Source of the DNA: CAYSRC01 sp964446385
Lineage (GTDB): Bacteria > Bacillota > Clostridia > Oscillospirales > Ruminococcaceae
Direction: 5' to 3'
NCBI GenBank assembly: GCA_964446385.1
Contig: CAYUOH010000009.1
Location: 1-64,000 of the forward strand
Length of the DNA: 64,000 nucleotides
Within the stretch, counting starts at the first letter, position 1; every line of letters begins with the position of its first letter. The translations under genes were made by a program, and so were the position numbers. Of the stretch, positions 33,935 to 42,738 are shown piece after piece. The notes under the pieces are model-generated. The model was given only the letters and a program-made list of their open reading frames with translations. It made no database searches and had not been told where the DNA came from.

Positions 33935-35937
33935 TGCCAAAGGTGAAACTGCTTGACAGAGACGTATATGAGCTGATTGCCGCAGGCGAGGTGGTCGAGC
34001 GACCTGTTTCGGTTGTCAAGGAACTTGTGGAAAACAGCATAGACGCGGGCGCTTCAAGCATCGAGGTCGAGCTTATAGGAGGCGGTTTGAAATCCATCCG
34101 CGTTAAGGATAACGGCTGTGGAATATCACGCGAGGATATCCCCGTGGCCTTTCTGCGTCATGCCACTAGCAAGATTGCCAATGCGACCGACCTTGAAAGT
34201 ATAGGCACGTTGGGGTTCCGAGGAGAAGCACTTGCTTCGATAGCCGCTGTGTCACGCGTAAGAATGTACAGCGCCGTTGAAGGCAAAACCGGAACAGAAT
34301 ACATTATCGAGGGCGGGAGGGAAATCTCGCTTGAGGATTCCGGAGTACCTTCTGGCACCACAGTGATCGTGGAGTATTTGTTCTACAATACTCCCGCTAG
34401 AATGAAGTTCCTTAAAAAGGACGTTTACGAAAGCAATGCTGTTCAGACTCTTCTGGAACAGCTTTTGCTGTCGCATCCCGAAATATCGTTTAAATTCATA
34501 AGGGATGGAAAAACGGCGTTTACTTCCCCCGGAGACGGCAGCCTGTATTCGGCCCTTTGTTATATTTGGCCTTCCGATGTAATCGAAAACCTAGTCGAGG
34601 TGAACGATTCTGCGGATGGAATTGAAATCTACGGTTATATATCCAATCCTACCGCGGCACGGAAAAGCCGCAGCATGCAGTCCCTGTTCGTTAACGGACG
34701 CTACATCGTGTCGCGCAGCATAGCTTCTGCAGTGGAGGAGGGGACAAAGGGCTTTTATATAACAGGCAATCATCCCGCCTTTACTTTGTTTGTTACCATC
34801 CCAGCGGCTGAGATTGATGTAAACGTTCATCCGGCAAAGACCGAGATACGCTTCTCCAACGAACGCAAGGTAACGTCGCTTGCTTATGTCGCCGTTAAGA
34901 TGGTTCTGGAAGTCTACACAAGCAATCCGGTTAATTATCTCGGAAAACCTGAGATAGAGCCGGAAGTTATTGATAGAAAGCTGATTTACGTAAACCCGGA
35001 AAAGACTGTAAACCCGCAGATAAAGAAAGAACATTCTGAAAATACCATCCGAGAAGAATCTCCCGAACCCCTCGAAAAGTCCGCAGATTCTGTTGTTTCT
35101 GCACAAGATAAACATGCTCGGGTAATCTACGAATCCAGAGAAAATGACGTAATTTCCTTCTCTGAACTGCATGAGTCAAAGCCTTCGACCGGACATTTCA
35201 CTCTGGATGTTTCGGTGGATTACAACGACTATGAATCATGGCTCAACAGGCATACAAAGTCTGTCAAAGCTGTCAAAGAAAACGTCGAAGAAGCTGTTCA
35301 AATTGTCGAAAACCTCCCAGGTAATGATGGATCGGATACCAAAATTACCAACGATGTAAATCTTTCCGGCGGTTTCAGATATGTCGGAGAATTGTTCAAA
35401 ACGTATATAGTTCTGGAATATGGTGACCGTATGGTCCTCATTGACAAGCATGCCGCGCATGAAAGGCTTATGTACGACAAGTACGTGGCCGACGGAGTGG
35501 GCGGCGACCGCCAGGTGCTTCTTTCCAGCGTAATTGTGTCCCTTTCGGCCGAAGAGGTCCAGGCGGTTGAAGACAATTATGTATTGCTCTGCCGTGTAGG
35601 ATTTCTTATTGAGCCGATGGGCAGTCATGAGGTTGCGGTACGCGAAATACCGGTGTATTCCAAACCTGATAAGATTAAGGGTGTGGTGGAGGAGCTTGCT
35701 TCGACGCTTGTTTCGATGCATAACGATATTACCACAGAGGAAGAAATCTGGTTGCTGCATTCATCGGCCTGTAGGTGCGCAATAAAGGGCGGAAACATAA
35801 GCAGCAATCGCGAGCTTATAGACCTTGCAGAACGGATTCTTGCCGGCAAAACGGTTATGCAATGCCCCCACGGCCGTCCGGTCTGTACATTTATAACTCA
35901 GAAGGAGCTGGAGCGCAGATTTGGCAGGATACAGTAA
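33934..35937 (+). CDS. mutL: DNA mismatch repair protein MutL (endonuclease type)
   Basis: GHKL ATPase that links MutS to strand incision. The N-terminal ATPase motifs are ENSIDAGA, DNGCGI and GFRGEALASIAA, and the KTEIRF region is present. A variable linker spans about 340-450. The C-terminal domain carries the metal-dependent nicking motif as DKHAAHERLMYDK (usual last residue Glu, here Asp), with ACRCAIK and CPHGRP, so it is the nicking MutL of organisms lacking MutH. The length of 667 aa is normal. It overlaps miaA by 17 bases. Confidence 0.96.
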   Translation: MPKVKLLDRDVYELIAAGEVVERPVSVVKELVENSIDAGASSIEVELIGGGLKSIRVKDNGCGISREDIPVAFLRHATSKIANATDLESIGTLGFRGEALASIAAVSRVRMYSAVEGKTGTEYIIEGGREISLEDSGVPSGTTVIVEYLFYNTPARMKFLKKDVYESNAVQTLLEQLLLSHPEISFKFIRDGKTAFTSPGDGSLYSALCYIWPSDVIENLVEVNDSADGIEIYGYISNPTAARKSRSMQSLFVNGRYIVSRSIASAVEEGTKGFYITGNHPAFTLFVTIPAAEIDVNVHPAKTEIRFSNERKVTSLAYVAVKMVLEVYTSNPVNYLGKPEIEPEVIDRKLIYVNPEKTVNPQIKKEHSENTIREESPEPLEKSADSVVSAQDKHARVIYESRENDVISFSELHESKPSTGHFTLDVSVDYNDYESWLNRHTKSVKAVKENVEEAVQIVENLPGNDGSDTKITNDVNLSGGFRYVGELFKTYIVLEYGDRMVLIDKHAAHERLMYDKYVADGVGGDRQVLLSSVIVSLSAEEVQAVEDNYVLLCRVGFLIEPMGSHEVAVREIPVYSKPDKIKGVVEELASTLVSMHNDITTEEEIWLLHSSACRCAIKGGNISSNRELIDLAERILAGKTVMQCPHGRPVCTFITQKELERRFGRIQ

Positions 35938-36856
35938 GGTTGCGGTAATAGGCGGGCCCACAGCCTGCGGCAAAAGTGTAATTGCCCTTGAAACCGCAAA
36001 GACGCTTTCTGGCGAGATAATCTGCAGCGATTCCATGCAGATTTATTCAGGTGTAAGGATCGGAACGGCGTCACCGTCCGATGAGGATTACGCGGCTGTG
36101 CCGCATCTTCTTTTCGGGTCGGTCCCACCCGATACCGGATACAGCCTGTTCGATTATCAGAAGGATGCATACAACGCGATAGAGGACGTTCTATCTCGCG
36201 GAAAGCTTCCGGTTCTCTGCGGAGGAACGGGGCTATATATCACAACGCTTGCCGAAGGCGTCAGTCTTTCCGAAGCAAACCTTGACAGAGAACTCCGGGC
36301 GCGCCTTGAGGCTGAATATGACAGAGATCCTGAATCTATGCAAAAAAAGCTAGCGAACGTTGACCCCGGCGCCGCACATTTTACCCATATAAACAACCGC
36401 AAGCGAATTGTTCGCTATCTTGAGCTGTTTTATTCCACCGGAAAGACCTACGCCGAGCGCGCCGAGCTGTCTCACGGGGGCGGAAAATCCCGAGAGAAAT
36501 ATGATTATAGAATATTTATCCTCGAGCCTGAAAGAACTTGGTTGCGTGGCAGAATTGACCGTAGGATAGATCAGATGAAGGACGGTGGGCTACTTGAGGA
36601 AGCGGAATTGGTGTACAGACACAGGGACAGTTGGAAAACGCTTTCGCAGGCGATTGGTTTCAAAGAACTGTTCCCGTATTTTGAGGGAACGGCGGATATG
36701 GATACCTGTATAGCGAATTTGAAGACCGCCACATATCACTACGCCAAAAGGCAGGCTACCTGGTTCAATAGAATGAAGGACACCGAAAGAATAAAAATAG
36801 ACTGCGATGCATCTCTTGAAAGTGCCACACAGGAAATTATCAATAAACTTAATTGA
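35921..36856 (+). CDS. miaA: tRNA dimethylallyltransferase
   Basis: Transfers a dimethylallyl group to A37 of tRNAs (i6A), the substrate of MiaB at the head of the same operon. The 311-aa sequence has Walker A GGPTACGKS, the SDSMQIYSGVRIGTA strand (usual D-S-x-Q-x-Y), GGTGLYI, and the C-terminal RQATWFNR motif in YAKRQATWFNRMK. The start is TTG at 35921 inside the end of mutL, supported by GGAG about 8 bases upstream and by the family N-terminus; no ATG fits better. Confidence 0.94.
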   Translation: MAGYSKVAVIGGPTACGKSVIALETAKTLSGEIICSDSMQIYSGVRIGTASPSDEDYAAVPHLLFGSVPPDTGYSLFDYQKDAYNAIEDVLSRGKLPVLCGGTGLYITTLAEGVSLSEANLDRELRARLEAEYDRDPESMQKKLANVDPGAAHFTHINNRKRIVRYLELFYSTGKTYAERAELSHGGGKSREKYDYRIFILEPERTWLRGRIDRRIDQMKDGGLLEEAELVYRHRDSWKTLSQAIGFKELFPYFEGTADMDTCIANLKTATYHYAKRQATWFNRMKDTERIKIDCDASLESATQEIINKLN

Positions 36857-36873
36857 CAGGAATTATTTAGTAA

Positions 36874-38088
36874 ATGAGAAGACCGGCAAGAATATTCATA
36901 CGCGTGGTTGAGGCGACGATTGGAGTAGCGTTCGCTGTATTTGTCGTGTACCAGTACTTCCAGTTTACTCATCCTGCTTATACTTCCGAAATTTGCATGG
37001 TAAACAAGATTTCTGACAGCGTTGTCACACGTGGCCTTGTAATCCGCGATGAAACGGTCATTGATTTCGGCGGAAACCGCATCATAGACTATCTAGCCAA
37101 GGACGGCGAAAAGGTCGCAGTGCATGAACCTGTGGCTCGCGTATCGGACGGAGCAAGCGGCACGGTACTGAACGTACTGCGTCGCAGCAGGATTGAGGCC
37201 GAAAGCGAAGTCATTAATTCCATTTCAGACAGGAGCAGCAGCGGGTTCAGCAGCATAAGCCAACTGAATGGCAGTATTTACGAATACGCAGTGAACATAG
37301 CAGGAGCAAATTCATTTTCTGTTTTTTCGGAAACCGAAGACGAAAAGCTTTCTCTTATAAAATCATTCAACAGTTACTATCTGGCGCTTGAAGGAAAATG
37401 CGATTTCAGCGCCCGAAGTAATCTTTTACGGTCTGCTGAGAGTAACGTCGGCGGTGACGAAAGCTATGAATCGTACACCTCACCCATTGAGGGCTATTTC
37501 ATCTCCTATACAGACGGGTGCGAGGAAATCCTCAACACCGAGAACATCAGAGATTACCAGCTCGTAGAGATAAATAACATAATCAACACCGTATATGAGA
37601 AGGACTACTATTCCTGCAAGATAGTCACGGGATATTCCTGGGACATTGTGGTTGTTATAAACAGCAATCTTGACCGCTTTACCGAGGGTAGGAGCGTAAA
37701 GCTTAATTTCCCATACAAAAACCTCAACGGAGTGCCCGCGAAAATAAAGACTGCTAACCCGGACGAAAGCGGCAAGCAGGCCGTTGTGGTTGTCACATGT
37801 AACCGCATGAACGCCGATATAGCCGCGCTCCGTGACGAAACCGTGGAAATAAGTTTCGGGACCTACGATGGAATAAAAATTCCACGCAACGCATTGCGAT
37901 TTTACGACGGAGAAGTGGGCGTCTATGTGAAATACGGCAGCGTGGTCCAGTTCAAAAAAATCGACGTGATGTACGAAACCGACGACTATATCGTATCTCG
38001 TAGTGCTCCTGTTGGAAGTGGTAAGCTATGCATGTACGACGAGCTTATCACATGGGGAAGGGACTTGTATCCGGGCAGGGAACTGTAG
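36874..38088 (+). CDS. HlyD-like membrane adaptor protein next to sepF
   Basis: A 404-aa protein with one N-terminal membrane helix (about 9-29) and a large outer part. The beginning (VTRGLVIRDETVI, KDGEKVAVHEPVARV, SGTVLNVL) and end (KIPRNALRFYDGEVGVYV) match the lipoyl/barrel and distal domain edges of HlyD/RND adaptor proteins. The middle (about 95-290) is not recognised. Related HlyD-like genes sit beside sepF in other Clostridia, suggesting a cell-envelope or division role, not export with an ABC pump; no transporter is encoded nearby. It follows miaA by 17 bases and may be read from the same transcript. Confidence 0.65.
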   Translation: MRRPARIFIRVVEATIGVAFAVFVVYQYFQFTHPAYTSEICMVNKISDSVVTRGLVIRDETVIDFGGNRIIDYLAKDGEKVAVHEPVARVSDGASGTVLNVLRRSRIEAESEVINSISDRSSSGFSSISQLNGSIYEYAVNIAGANSFSVFSETEDEKLSLIKSFNSYYLALEGKCDFSARSNLLRSAESNVGGDESYESYTSPIEGYFISYTDGCEEILNTENIRDYQLVEINNIINTVYEKDYYSCKIVTGYSWDIVVVINSNLDRFTEGRSVKLNFPYKNLNGVPAKIKTANPDESGKQAVVVVTCNRMNADIAALRDETVEISFGTYDGIKIPRNALRFYDGEVGVYVKYGSVVQFKKIDVMYETDDYIVSRSAPVGSGKLCMYDELITWGRDLYPGREL

Positions 38089-38103
38089 TCAAAAGCATGT
38101 TTA

Positions 38104-38132
38104 TTGACAATTAACCTGCTTTGTATGATAAT
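38104..38132 (+). promoter_or_regulatory. Promoter of sepF
   Basis: TTGACA (38104-38109), a 17-base spacer and GATAAT (38127-38132): near consensus, 28 bases before the sepF ATG. Confidence 0.78.
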
Positions 38133-38160
38133 AAACTCAATATGTATAGGAGGCCGTAAA

Positions 38161-38604
38161 ATGGGCAAAGTACTTGATAATCTTAAGGGTTTTTTCGGTG
38201 TTAGCAACGACGAATTTATTGATGACAATTTCGACGAACCGGAAGCTCCCGCTGAGTCTTTTGACAAACCAGTAGCCAAAAAAGAAAAGGCCGGCCGAGC
38301 CTACAGTATAAACCCCACTAACCAGCTTGACGTAGTTCTTGTCAAGCCTGAGCGTTTCGAGGACGCCAGTGGTATTGCCGATCATCTCAACAGCAAACGC
38401 ACCGTGGTTCTCAATCTTGAATCCACTGCAAAGGATGTTGCCCGTCGTCTTGTCGATTTCCTCAGCGGAGTTGCATATGCCAACAACGGCCAGATCAAGC
38501 GCGTTGCCAACAGCACATTTATCATCACTCCTTATAATGTCGAGGTCTCCGGGGAGCTTCTTGACGATTTTGACGGCGCCAACAACGAGGAAGTATATTT
38601 CTGA
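38161..38604 (+). CDS. sepF: Cell division protein SepF
   Basis: Membrane-associated partner of FtsZ that bundles filaments and can substitute for FtsA. The protein has the N-terminal amphipathic membrane-binding helix (MGKVLDNLKGFFG), an acidic linker (about 20-45), and a C-terminal polymerising domain with VVLVKPERFEDA, VVLNLE and RRLVDFLSGVAYANNG. The ATG at 38161 follows a perfect AGGAGG; the longer frame from 38104 covers the promoter and is not used. At 147 aa it is of family length. Followed by divIVA, as in many Firmicutes. Confidence 0.94.
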   Translation: MGKVLDNLKGFFGVSNDEFIDDNFDEPEAPAESFDKPVAKKEKAGRAYSINPTNQLDVVLVKPERFEDASGIADHLNSKRTVVLNLESTAKDVARRLVDFLSGVAYANNGQIKRVANSTFIITPYNVEVSGELLDDFDGANNEEVYF

Positions 38605-38665
38605 TATTTTATAACGTTTTTGAATAGAAAAATCCCAAATCCCATTGTTTGAAGGAGATTAATTG

Positions 38666-39601
38666 ATGTTTACTGCAAGAGAAATACGCGATACAGCGTT
38701 TGACAAGGTTTCACGCGGCTACAACGTAGAGGACGTTGACGCTTTCCTACAGCAGGTTGCCTCACAGGTAGGACAGCTGACGGCTGAGCGTGACGACGCC
38801 GTTAACAAACTTCAGCCCCTTTACAACCTGCTTACGCAGTACCAGGAGGAGGAGAATGCCATACGCAGCGCGCTTGTAAGTGCCGAGAAGATGCGCGAGA
38901 CTATCCTTACCGAAGCCAATCAACAGCATGACATTCTTATCCGTGACGCCGAGCAGAAGGCAGCCCGCATTATTGAAAACGCACGCACTTCTGTTGTTAA
39001 TGAAAGCAAGCTTCTTGATAAAATCAAGACCGAGGTTACCTCGTTCAAGAGTCAGATTCTCGGTCTATACGAAAGTCACCTGCGCTTAATCGGAAGTCTA
39101 CCCGATTACATCATTTCCACCGATGAGAATTTCAAGGCGGATAATGCTTACACCGCTCCCGAAGAACCTATCGGCGAGGCACCCATCCAGCCCGCCACGG
39201 ATGAAACTGTGCGGGAACAGCCCACCGATCGTTCTGAACCCGCTGATGCCCCTACACCCGAAGAAGTTACAGTCGAGGTGAACGATGTCCAAACGGAAAA
39301 TGATACGGAAAAGGATACGCCTGCCGAAAATACTCCTCTCACCTTTGCACCTGTTTTTGAACAGCCGGAGGATAACCCGTTCGCGGAAGACTACAATCCT
39401 AACAAAATACTCGAAGAACCGTCCGCTGATACGATAGATTTTTTCTCCAATCCGCTTCCTGATTTTGTAATTGAAAATTTCAATCTTGAGGATGAGCCGA
39501 AAAACGACGCACCCTACGATGGTTTTGCACCACGTGCCAAGGTCGACGAAAGCAAATTCACGAAGCTTGATTTCGGCGAAGGCTTCAGCTTCAATAAATA
39601 A
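38666..39601 (+). CDS. divIVA: DivIVA-domain cell division/polarity protein
   Basis: A coiled-coil protein that binds curved membrane and organises the septum or poles. The DivIVA domain lies at residues 1-60 (REIRDTAFDKVSRGYNVEDVD with the membrane-contact region), followed by coiled coil to about 150 (AEKMRETILTEANQQHD). The last half is an unusual Pro/Glu/Asp/Thr-rich acidic tail, unlikely to fold, which makes the protein longer (311 aa) than Bacillus DivIVA (about 164 aa). GGAG at 38653 serves the ATG at 38666; the TTG three bases earlier is less likely. Confidence 0.9.
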   Translation: MFTAREIRDTAFDKVSRGYNVEDVDAFLQQVASQVGQLTAERDDAVNKLQPLYNLLTQYQEEENAIRSALVSAEKMRETILTEANQQHDILIRDAEQKAARIIENARTSVVNESKLLDKIKTEVTSFKSQILGLYESHLRLIGSLPDYIISTDENFKADNAYTAPEEPIGEAPIQPATDETVREQPTDRSEPADAPTPEEVTVEVNDVQTENDTEKDTPAENTPLTFAPVFEQPEDNPFAEDYNPNKILEEPSADTIDFFSNPLPDFVIENFNLEDEPKNDAPYDGFAPRAKVDESKFTKLDFGEGFSFNK

Positions 39602-39630
39602 CCAGTCCCACAAAAATTATATTATTAACG

Positions 39631-39658
39631 TATAGCGGTGCTGAAAAACACCGCTATA
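39631..39658 (+). terminator. Hairpin between divIVA and lspA
   Basis: TATAGCGGTG and CACCGCTATA form a perfect 10-bp stem, followed by an AT-rich TTTATA. Probably a partial terminator; lspA starts 19 bases later. Confidence 0.6.
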
Positions 39659-39676
39659 TTTATAGAGGTATTCAAT

Positions 39677-40177
39677 TTGTTTATCCTGTTCTCAATTATT
39701 GCGCTTTCGGCTCTTGACCGTCTGAGCAAGATATACGTTGCCTTTCTTCTAGAGGATTCAGGAGAACTGGTAATTCTTCCCGGCCTTGTCAAATTAAGGC
39801 TTCTCAGCGGAGGAAACACCGGTGCAGCTTTCGGTATTTTCAGAGGTAACGTTGCGTTGCTTATTGTTTTCACCTCATTATTTATTGCTGTAGGAATATA
39901 TCTCCTGTATTTTAAAAAGTTTACGTCCCGACTTTCTTATGTTTCAGTTCTGCTTATCGTAGCTGGAGGACTCGGAAATCTTTACGATAGGATTGTTTAT
40001 CGTGGTGTGGCCGATTTCATCGAATTTATATTCATGGATTTTCCTACCTTCAATCTGGCCGATATCTATGTCACGGTCGGTGCTGTACTGCTGCTTATAA
40101 GCGTTATTGCACTAAAAAACAATCCGTTTTTCGTTCATGGGTCCAAGCCGGTTTCCAATGATGAATGCGCAGAATAG
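39677..40177 (+). CDS. lspA: Lipoprotein signal peptidase (SPase II)
   Basis: Membrane aspartic protease that removes signal peptides from prolipoproteins such as the OppA precursor encoded in this window. It has four membrane helices. The catalytic aspartates lie in the motifs GNLYDRIVYRGVADF and FNLADIYVTVG, and GNTGAAFGIF is the conserved substrate-cleft motif. The frame is open from a GTG at 39638, but that lies within a hairpin; TTG at 39677 follows AGAGG and gives 166 aa, the family length. It overlaps the rluD-like gene. Confidence 0.92.
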   Translation: MFILFSIIALSALDRLSKIYVAFLLEDSGELVILPGLVKLRLLSGGNTGAAFGIFRGNVALLIVFTSLFIAVGIYLLYFKKFTSRLSYVSVLLIVAGGLGNLYDRIVYRGVADFIEFIFMDFPTFNLADIYVTVGAVLLLISVIALKNNPFFVHGSKPVSNDECAE

Positions 40178-41102
40178 CTACCGTTTGACGGCTGAATACG
40201 CCTGTGACAGGCTTGACAGATTTTTATGTGAATACATCGGCGATATCGTTGAGGACGAGGGTGTAAGATTCACGCGGAGCTATATACAAAAGCTTATTAC
40301 AGGCGGATCCGTATCGGTTAACGGTGTGACAGTCACAAAAAAAAGTCTGCCTGTAAAAGCCGCGGATGTAGTCGAAATAACCGAAACCGTTACGGTATAC
40401 GATATAAAGCCGCAGAATATCCCGCTTGACATCATATATGAGGACAACGATCTGCTGGTCGTGAACAAACCCAGAGGTATGACGGTTCATCCCGCGCCTG
40501 GAAATCCAGACGGCACTCTTGTGAATGCTATTATGTACCACTGCGGTGGTTCGCTCTCCGCTATAAACGGAGTACTGAGACCCGGAATAGTTCATAGAAT
40601 TGACAAGGACACCGGCGGTCTTCTGGTGGTTGCAAAAAATGACCGTGCGCATCTGTCGCTTGCGGCTCAGCTAGCGGAGCATTCGATGCTCCGCGAGTAC
40701 AGGTCTATAGTGTACGGGAATATAAAGGACGATTCCGGAAGAATCGACCTGCCTATTGGGCGCAGCGAACGCGACCGAAAGAAATACTGCGTTACCGAAA
40801 AGAACAGCAAGCGTGCTGTGACGAACTTCGAGGTCATAGAACGTCTAAAGAATTTCACATATATCGCATGCCGTCTTGAGACCGGCAGAACCCACCAGAT
40901 AAGGGTTCACATGGCCCATATAGGTCATCCACTTGCGGGAGATCCTCTGTACGGACCGAGGCATGTGATTTCCTCGCTCGGAGGGCAGTGTCTACAGGCG
41001 GTGACTCTTGGCTTTGTTCATCCCGCGACTGGGGAGCAAATGTTATTCACGTCTGAACTTCCATTCTATTTTACAGATTTCATTAATAAAAACAGAGGTT
41101 AA
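40158..41102 (+). CDS. rluD: RluD-type 23S rRNA pseudouridine synthase
   Basis: Isomerises uridines in large-subunit rRNA. The protein has an N-terminal S4 RNA-binding domain (LDRFLCEYIG, RSYIQKLITGGSVSVNG) and the catalytic domain with NKPRGMTVHPAPGN, the catalytic Asp in GIVHRIDKDTGG and RTHQIRVHMAHIGHPLAGDP. It resembles RluD/YlyB, which is also next to lspA in Bacillus. The start could be 40137 or 40158; both lie in the end of lspA without a clear ribosome site, suggesting coupled translation. I chose 40158 because the S4 domain starts soon after. Confidence 0.9.
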   Translation: MMNAQNSYRLTAEYACDRLDRFLCEYIGDIVEDEGVRFTRSYIQKLITGGSVSVNGVTVTKKSLPVKAADVVEITETVTVYDIKPQNIPLDIIYEDNDLLVVNKPRGMTVHPAPGNPDGTLVNAIMYHCGGSLSAINGVLRPGIVHRIDKDTGGLLVVAKNDRAHLSLAAQLAEHSMLREYRSIVYGNIKDDSGRIDLPIGRSERDRKKYCVTEKNSKRAVTNFEVIERLKNFTYIACRLETGRTHQIRVHMAHIGHPLAGDPLYGPRHVISSLGGQCLQAVTLGFVHPATGEQMLFTSELPFYFTDFINKNRG

Positions 41103-41111
41103 TAGAAAAAA

Positions 41112-41969
41112 ATGAACATTTCCGATTTTCTTGTTTTGTCAGATATGGACGGCACTCTGCTTCAGGTTCAGTATGGTGTTCCCAAGGAAAACATCGAGGC
41201 TATCGACGATTTCGTAGCACGCGGCGGTAATTTCTCCGTTTCCACGGGACGTAGCGTGAATGCAGTAAAAAGATATGGCGAATTCATTAAATTGAACGCG
41301 CCCGCCATTACCAACAACGGCGCGGTAATATATGATTTCATGAATAAAAAGGTTCTATATCAGGTTGTCCTGAACGAGGCCATATTCGACATCGTCGAAA
41401 GAATATCAGCCGAGTTCCCCGAAATCGGTGTGGAGTTTCACACTGTCGAAAAGCTTTACGCTACCAAGACAAACCAGTATGTGTTCCAGCACTGCGACGA
41501 CGAGTATCTAGACCTTGACGTGGTGGAGCTTGACTATCTGCGCAGTTCCGGTATCCAGTTCAACAAGGTTCTTCTAGCCGGTTCACCGGAGTTCATTGAC
41601 GGCGTGGAAAAGTACATGCGTGACAATACAGAAGACAGGATATGGACACCCTTTAGCATCACGCGCAGCAACACCGTATACGTTGAGATTTTACCCAAGG
41701 GCGTCAATAAGGGAAACGCGCTCCGCAAGGTTGCAGAGCTTACCGGAAAAGACCTGAAACATATTGTCGTAATTGGAGATTATTATAATGATCTTGAAAT
41801 GTTCGGTATGGCGGGATACTGCGCCGCCGTCAATGAGGCCCCAGATGAAGTCAAAGCCGCAGCAGACATTGTTACTGAGAAAACATGCCTTCAGGGAGCC
41901 GTCGGAGAAGTTCTGGAAACTGTGGCAGCCATGTGCGACGGCTTTGTCCAGCTGAAGCTTGATATGTAA
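41112..41969 (+). CDS. Cof-type HAD-superfamily phosphatase
   Basis: A cytoplasmic phosphatase of the HAD IIB (Cof) class, 285 aa. Motif I is SDMDGTLL with the nucleophile Asp, motif II STGRS, motif III Lys in the VNKGNALRKV segment, and motif IV VIGDYYNDLEMF. The C2-type cap lies between (about 80-195). These enzymes usually act on sugar phosphates, phosphorylated vitamins or FMN; the substrate cannot be told. It starts 9 bases after the rluD-like gene and is followed after 1 base by birA. Confidence 0.9.
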   Translation: MNISDFLVLSDMDGTLLQVQYGVPKENIEAIDDFVARGGNFSVSTGRSVNAVKRYGEFIKLNAPAITNNGAVIYDFMNKKVLYQVVLNEAIFDIVERISAEFPEIGVEFHTVEKLYATKTNQYVFQHCDDEYLDLDVVELDYLRSSGIQFNKVLLAGSPEFIDGVEKYMRDNTEDRIWTPFSITRSNTVYVEILPKGVNKGNALRKVAELTGKDLKHIVVIGDYYNDLEMFGMAGYCAAVNEAPDEVKAAADIVTEKTCLQGAVGEVLETVAAMCDGFVQLKLDM

Positions 41970-41970
41970 T

Positions 41971-42738
41971 ATGGGAGTTAATCACCTTTCCGAACAGGAA
42001 TTCACACGGAAAAACGGCGTTTCTTCCGGTCTTACGATTTTGTTTCCAAAAACTGTCGGATCCACAAACACAATGGCCGCGGAGTTCTTCCGCGGCCTTC
42101 CTTTGCTTGTTGCAACCGAGAACCAGACTGCCGGCAGAGGTACCCGGGGAAGATCGTTCGAATCCCATGAAGGAAAAGGGCTTTATATTTCCTTTGCGGC
42201 GTATGAAAGCGATTTTAAACCGGATATTGCTGGCATCCTTTCTCCGGCTGTCGCCACGGTGGTCGAAAGGACGCTTGATAGTCTGTATGGAACTAGTTTG
42301 AAAATCAAATGGGTTAACGATATCGTAATTAACGATAAAAAGCTCTGCGGTATCCTCTGTGAGCGCAAGCTTTTCGGGGGCAGAGCTTTTTATATAATAG
42401 GTATCGGAATTAACTACGAAATTGATTTTCTCCCGGATGAAATCCGTGATAATTCTGCCGGGCTGCTGGAATTCACGGACAACCCAGACTCAAACGATAT
42501 AGCTGCGGGTATCGTTAAAAATATTCTCTCCCTTAACGAAAGTAAAAGCTTAGAAATTGTAGACCAATACCGCAAGCTTTCATCCGTGCTCGGCAGGGAA
42601 GTCTACTGGTCAGCCGGAGGCGAAGCAGTTTCTGTAAAGGCAATCGATTATGACGATAAATGCAATCTTGTCGTCTCTGATGGTGAACGCGTCTATACAT
42701 TAAACTGCGGCGATGTTTCAGTTAAATTCTTGAAATAA
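41971..42738 (+). CDS. birA: Biotin--protein ligase without DNA-binding domain
   Basis: Activates biotin with ATP and attaches it to carboxylase carrier domains. The catalytic domain shows GSTNTMAAEF, ENQTAGRGTRGRSFESH (biotinyl-AMP loop), KWVNDIVI, KLCGILCE and the GIGINY segment, then the C-terminal SH3-like part. At about 255 aa it is the short class that lacks the winged-helix repressor domain, so it should not regulate biotin genes itself. The ATG at 41971 follows the HAD stop by one base; an in-frame TTG at 41959 is less likely. Its 3' end overlaps the convergent phosphatase gene by 17 bases. Confidence 0.9.
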   Translation: MGVNHLSEQEFTRKNGVSSGLTILFPKTVGSTNTMAAEFFRGLPLLVATENQTAGRGTRGRSFESHEGKGLYISFAAYESDFKPDIAGILSPAVATVVERTLDSLYGTSLKIKWVNDIVINDKKLCGILCERKLFGGRAFYIIGIGINYEIDFLPDEIRDNSAGLLEFTDNPDSNDIAAGIVKNILSLNESKSLEIVDQYRKLSSVLGREVYWSAGGEAVSVKAIDYDDKCNLVVSDGERVYTLNCGDVSVKFLK

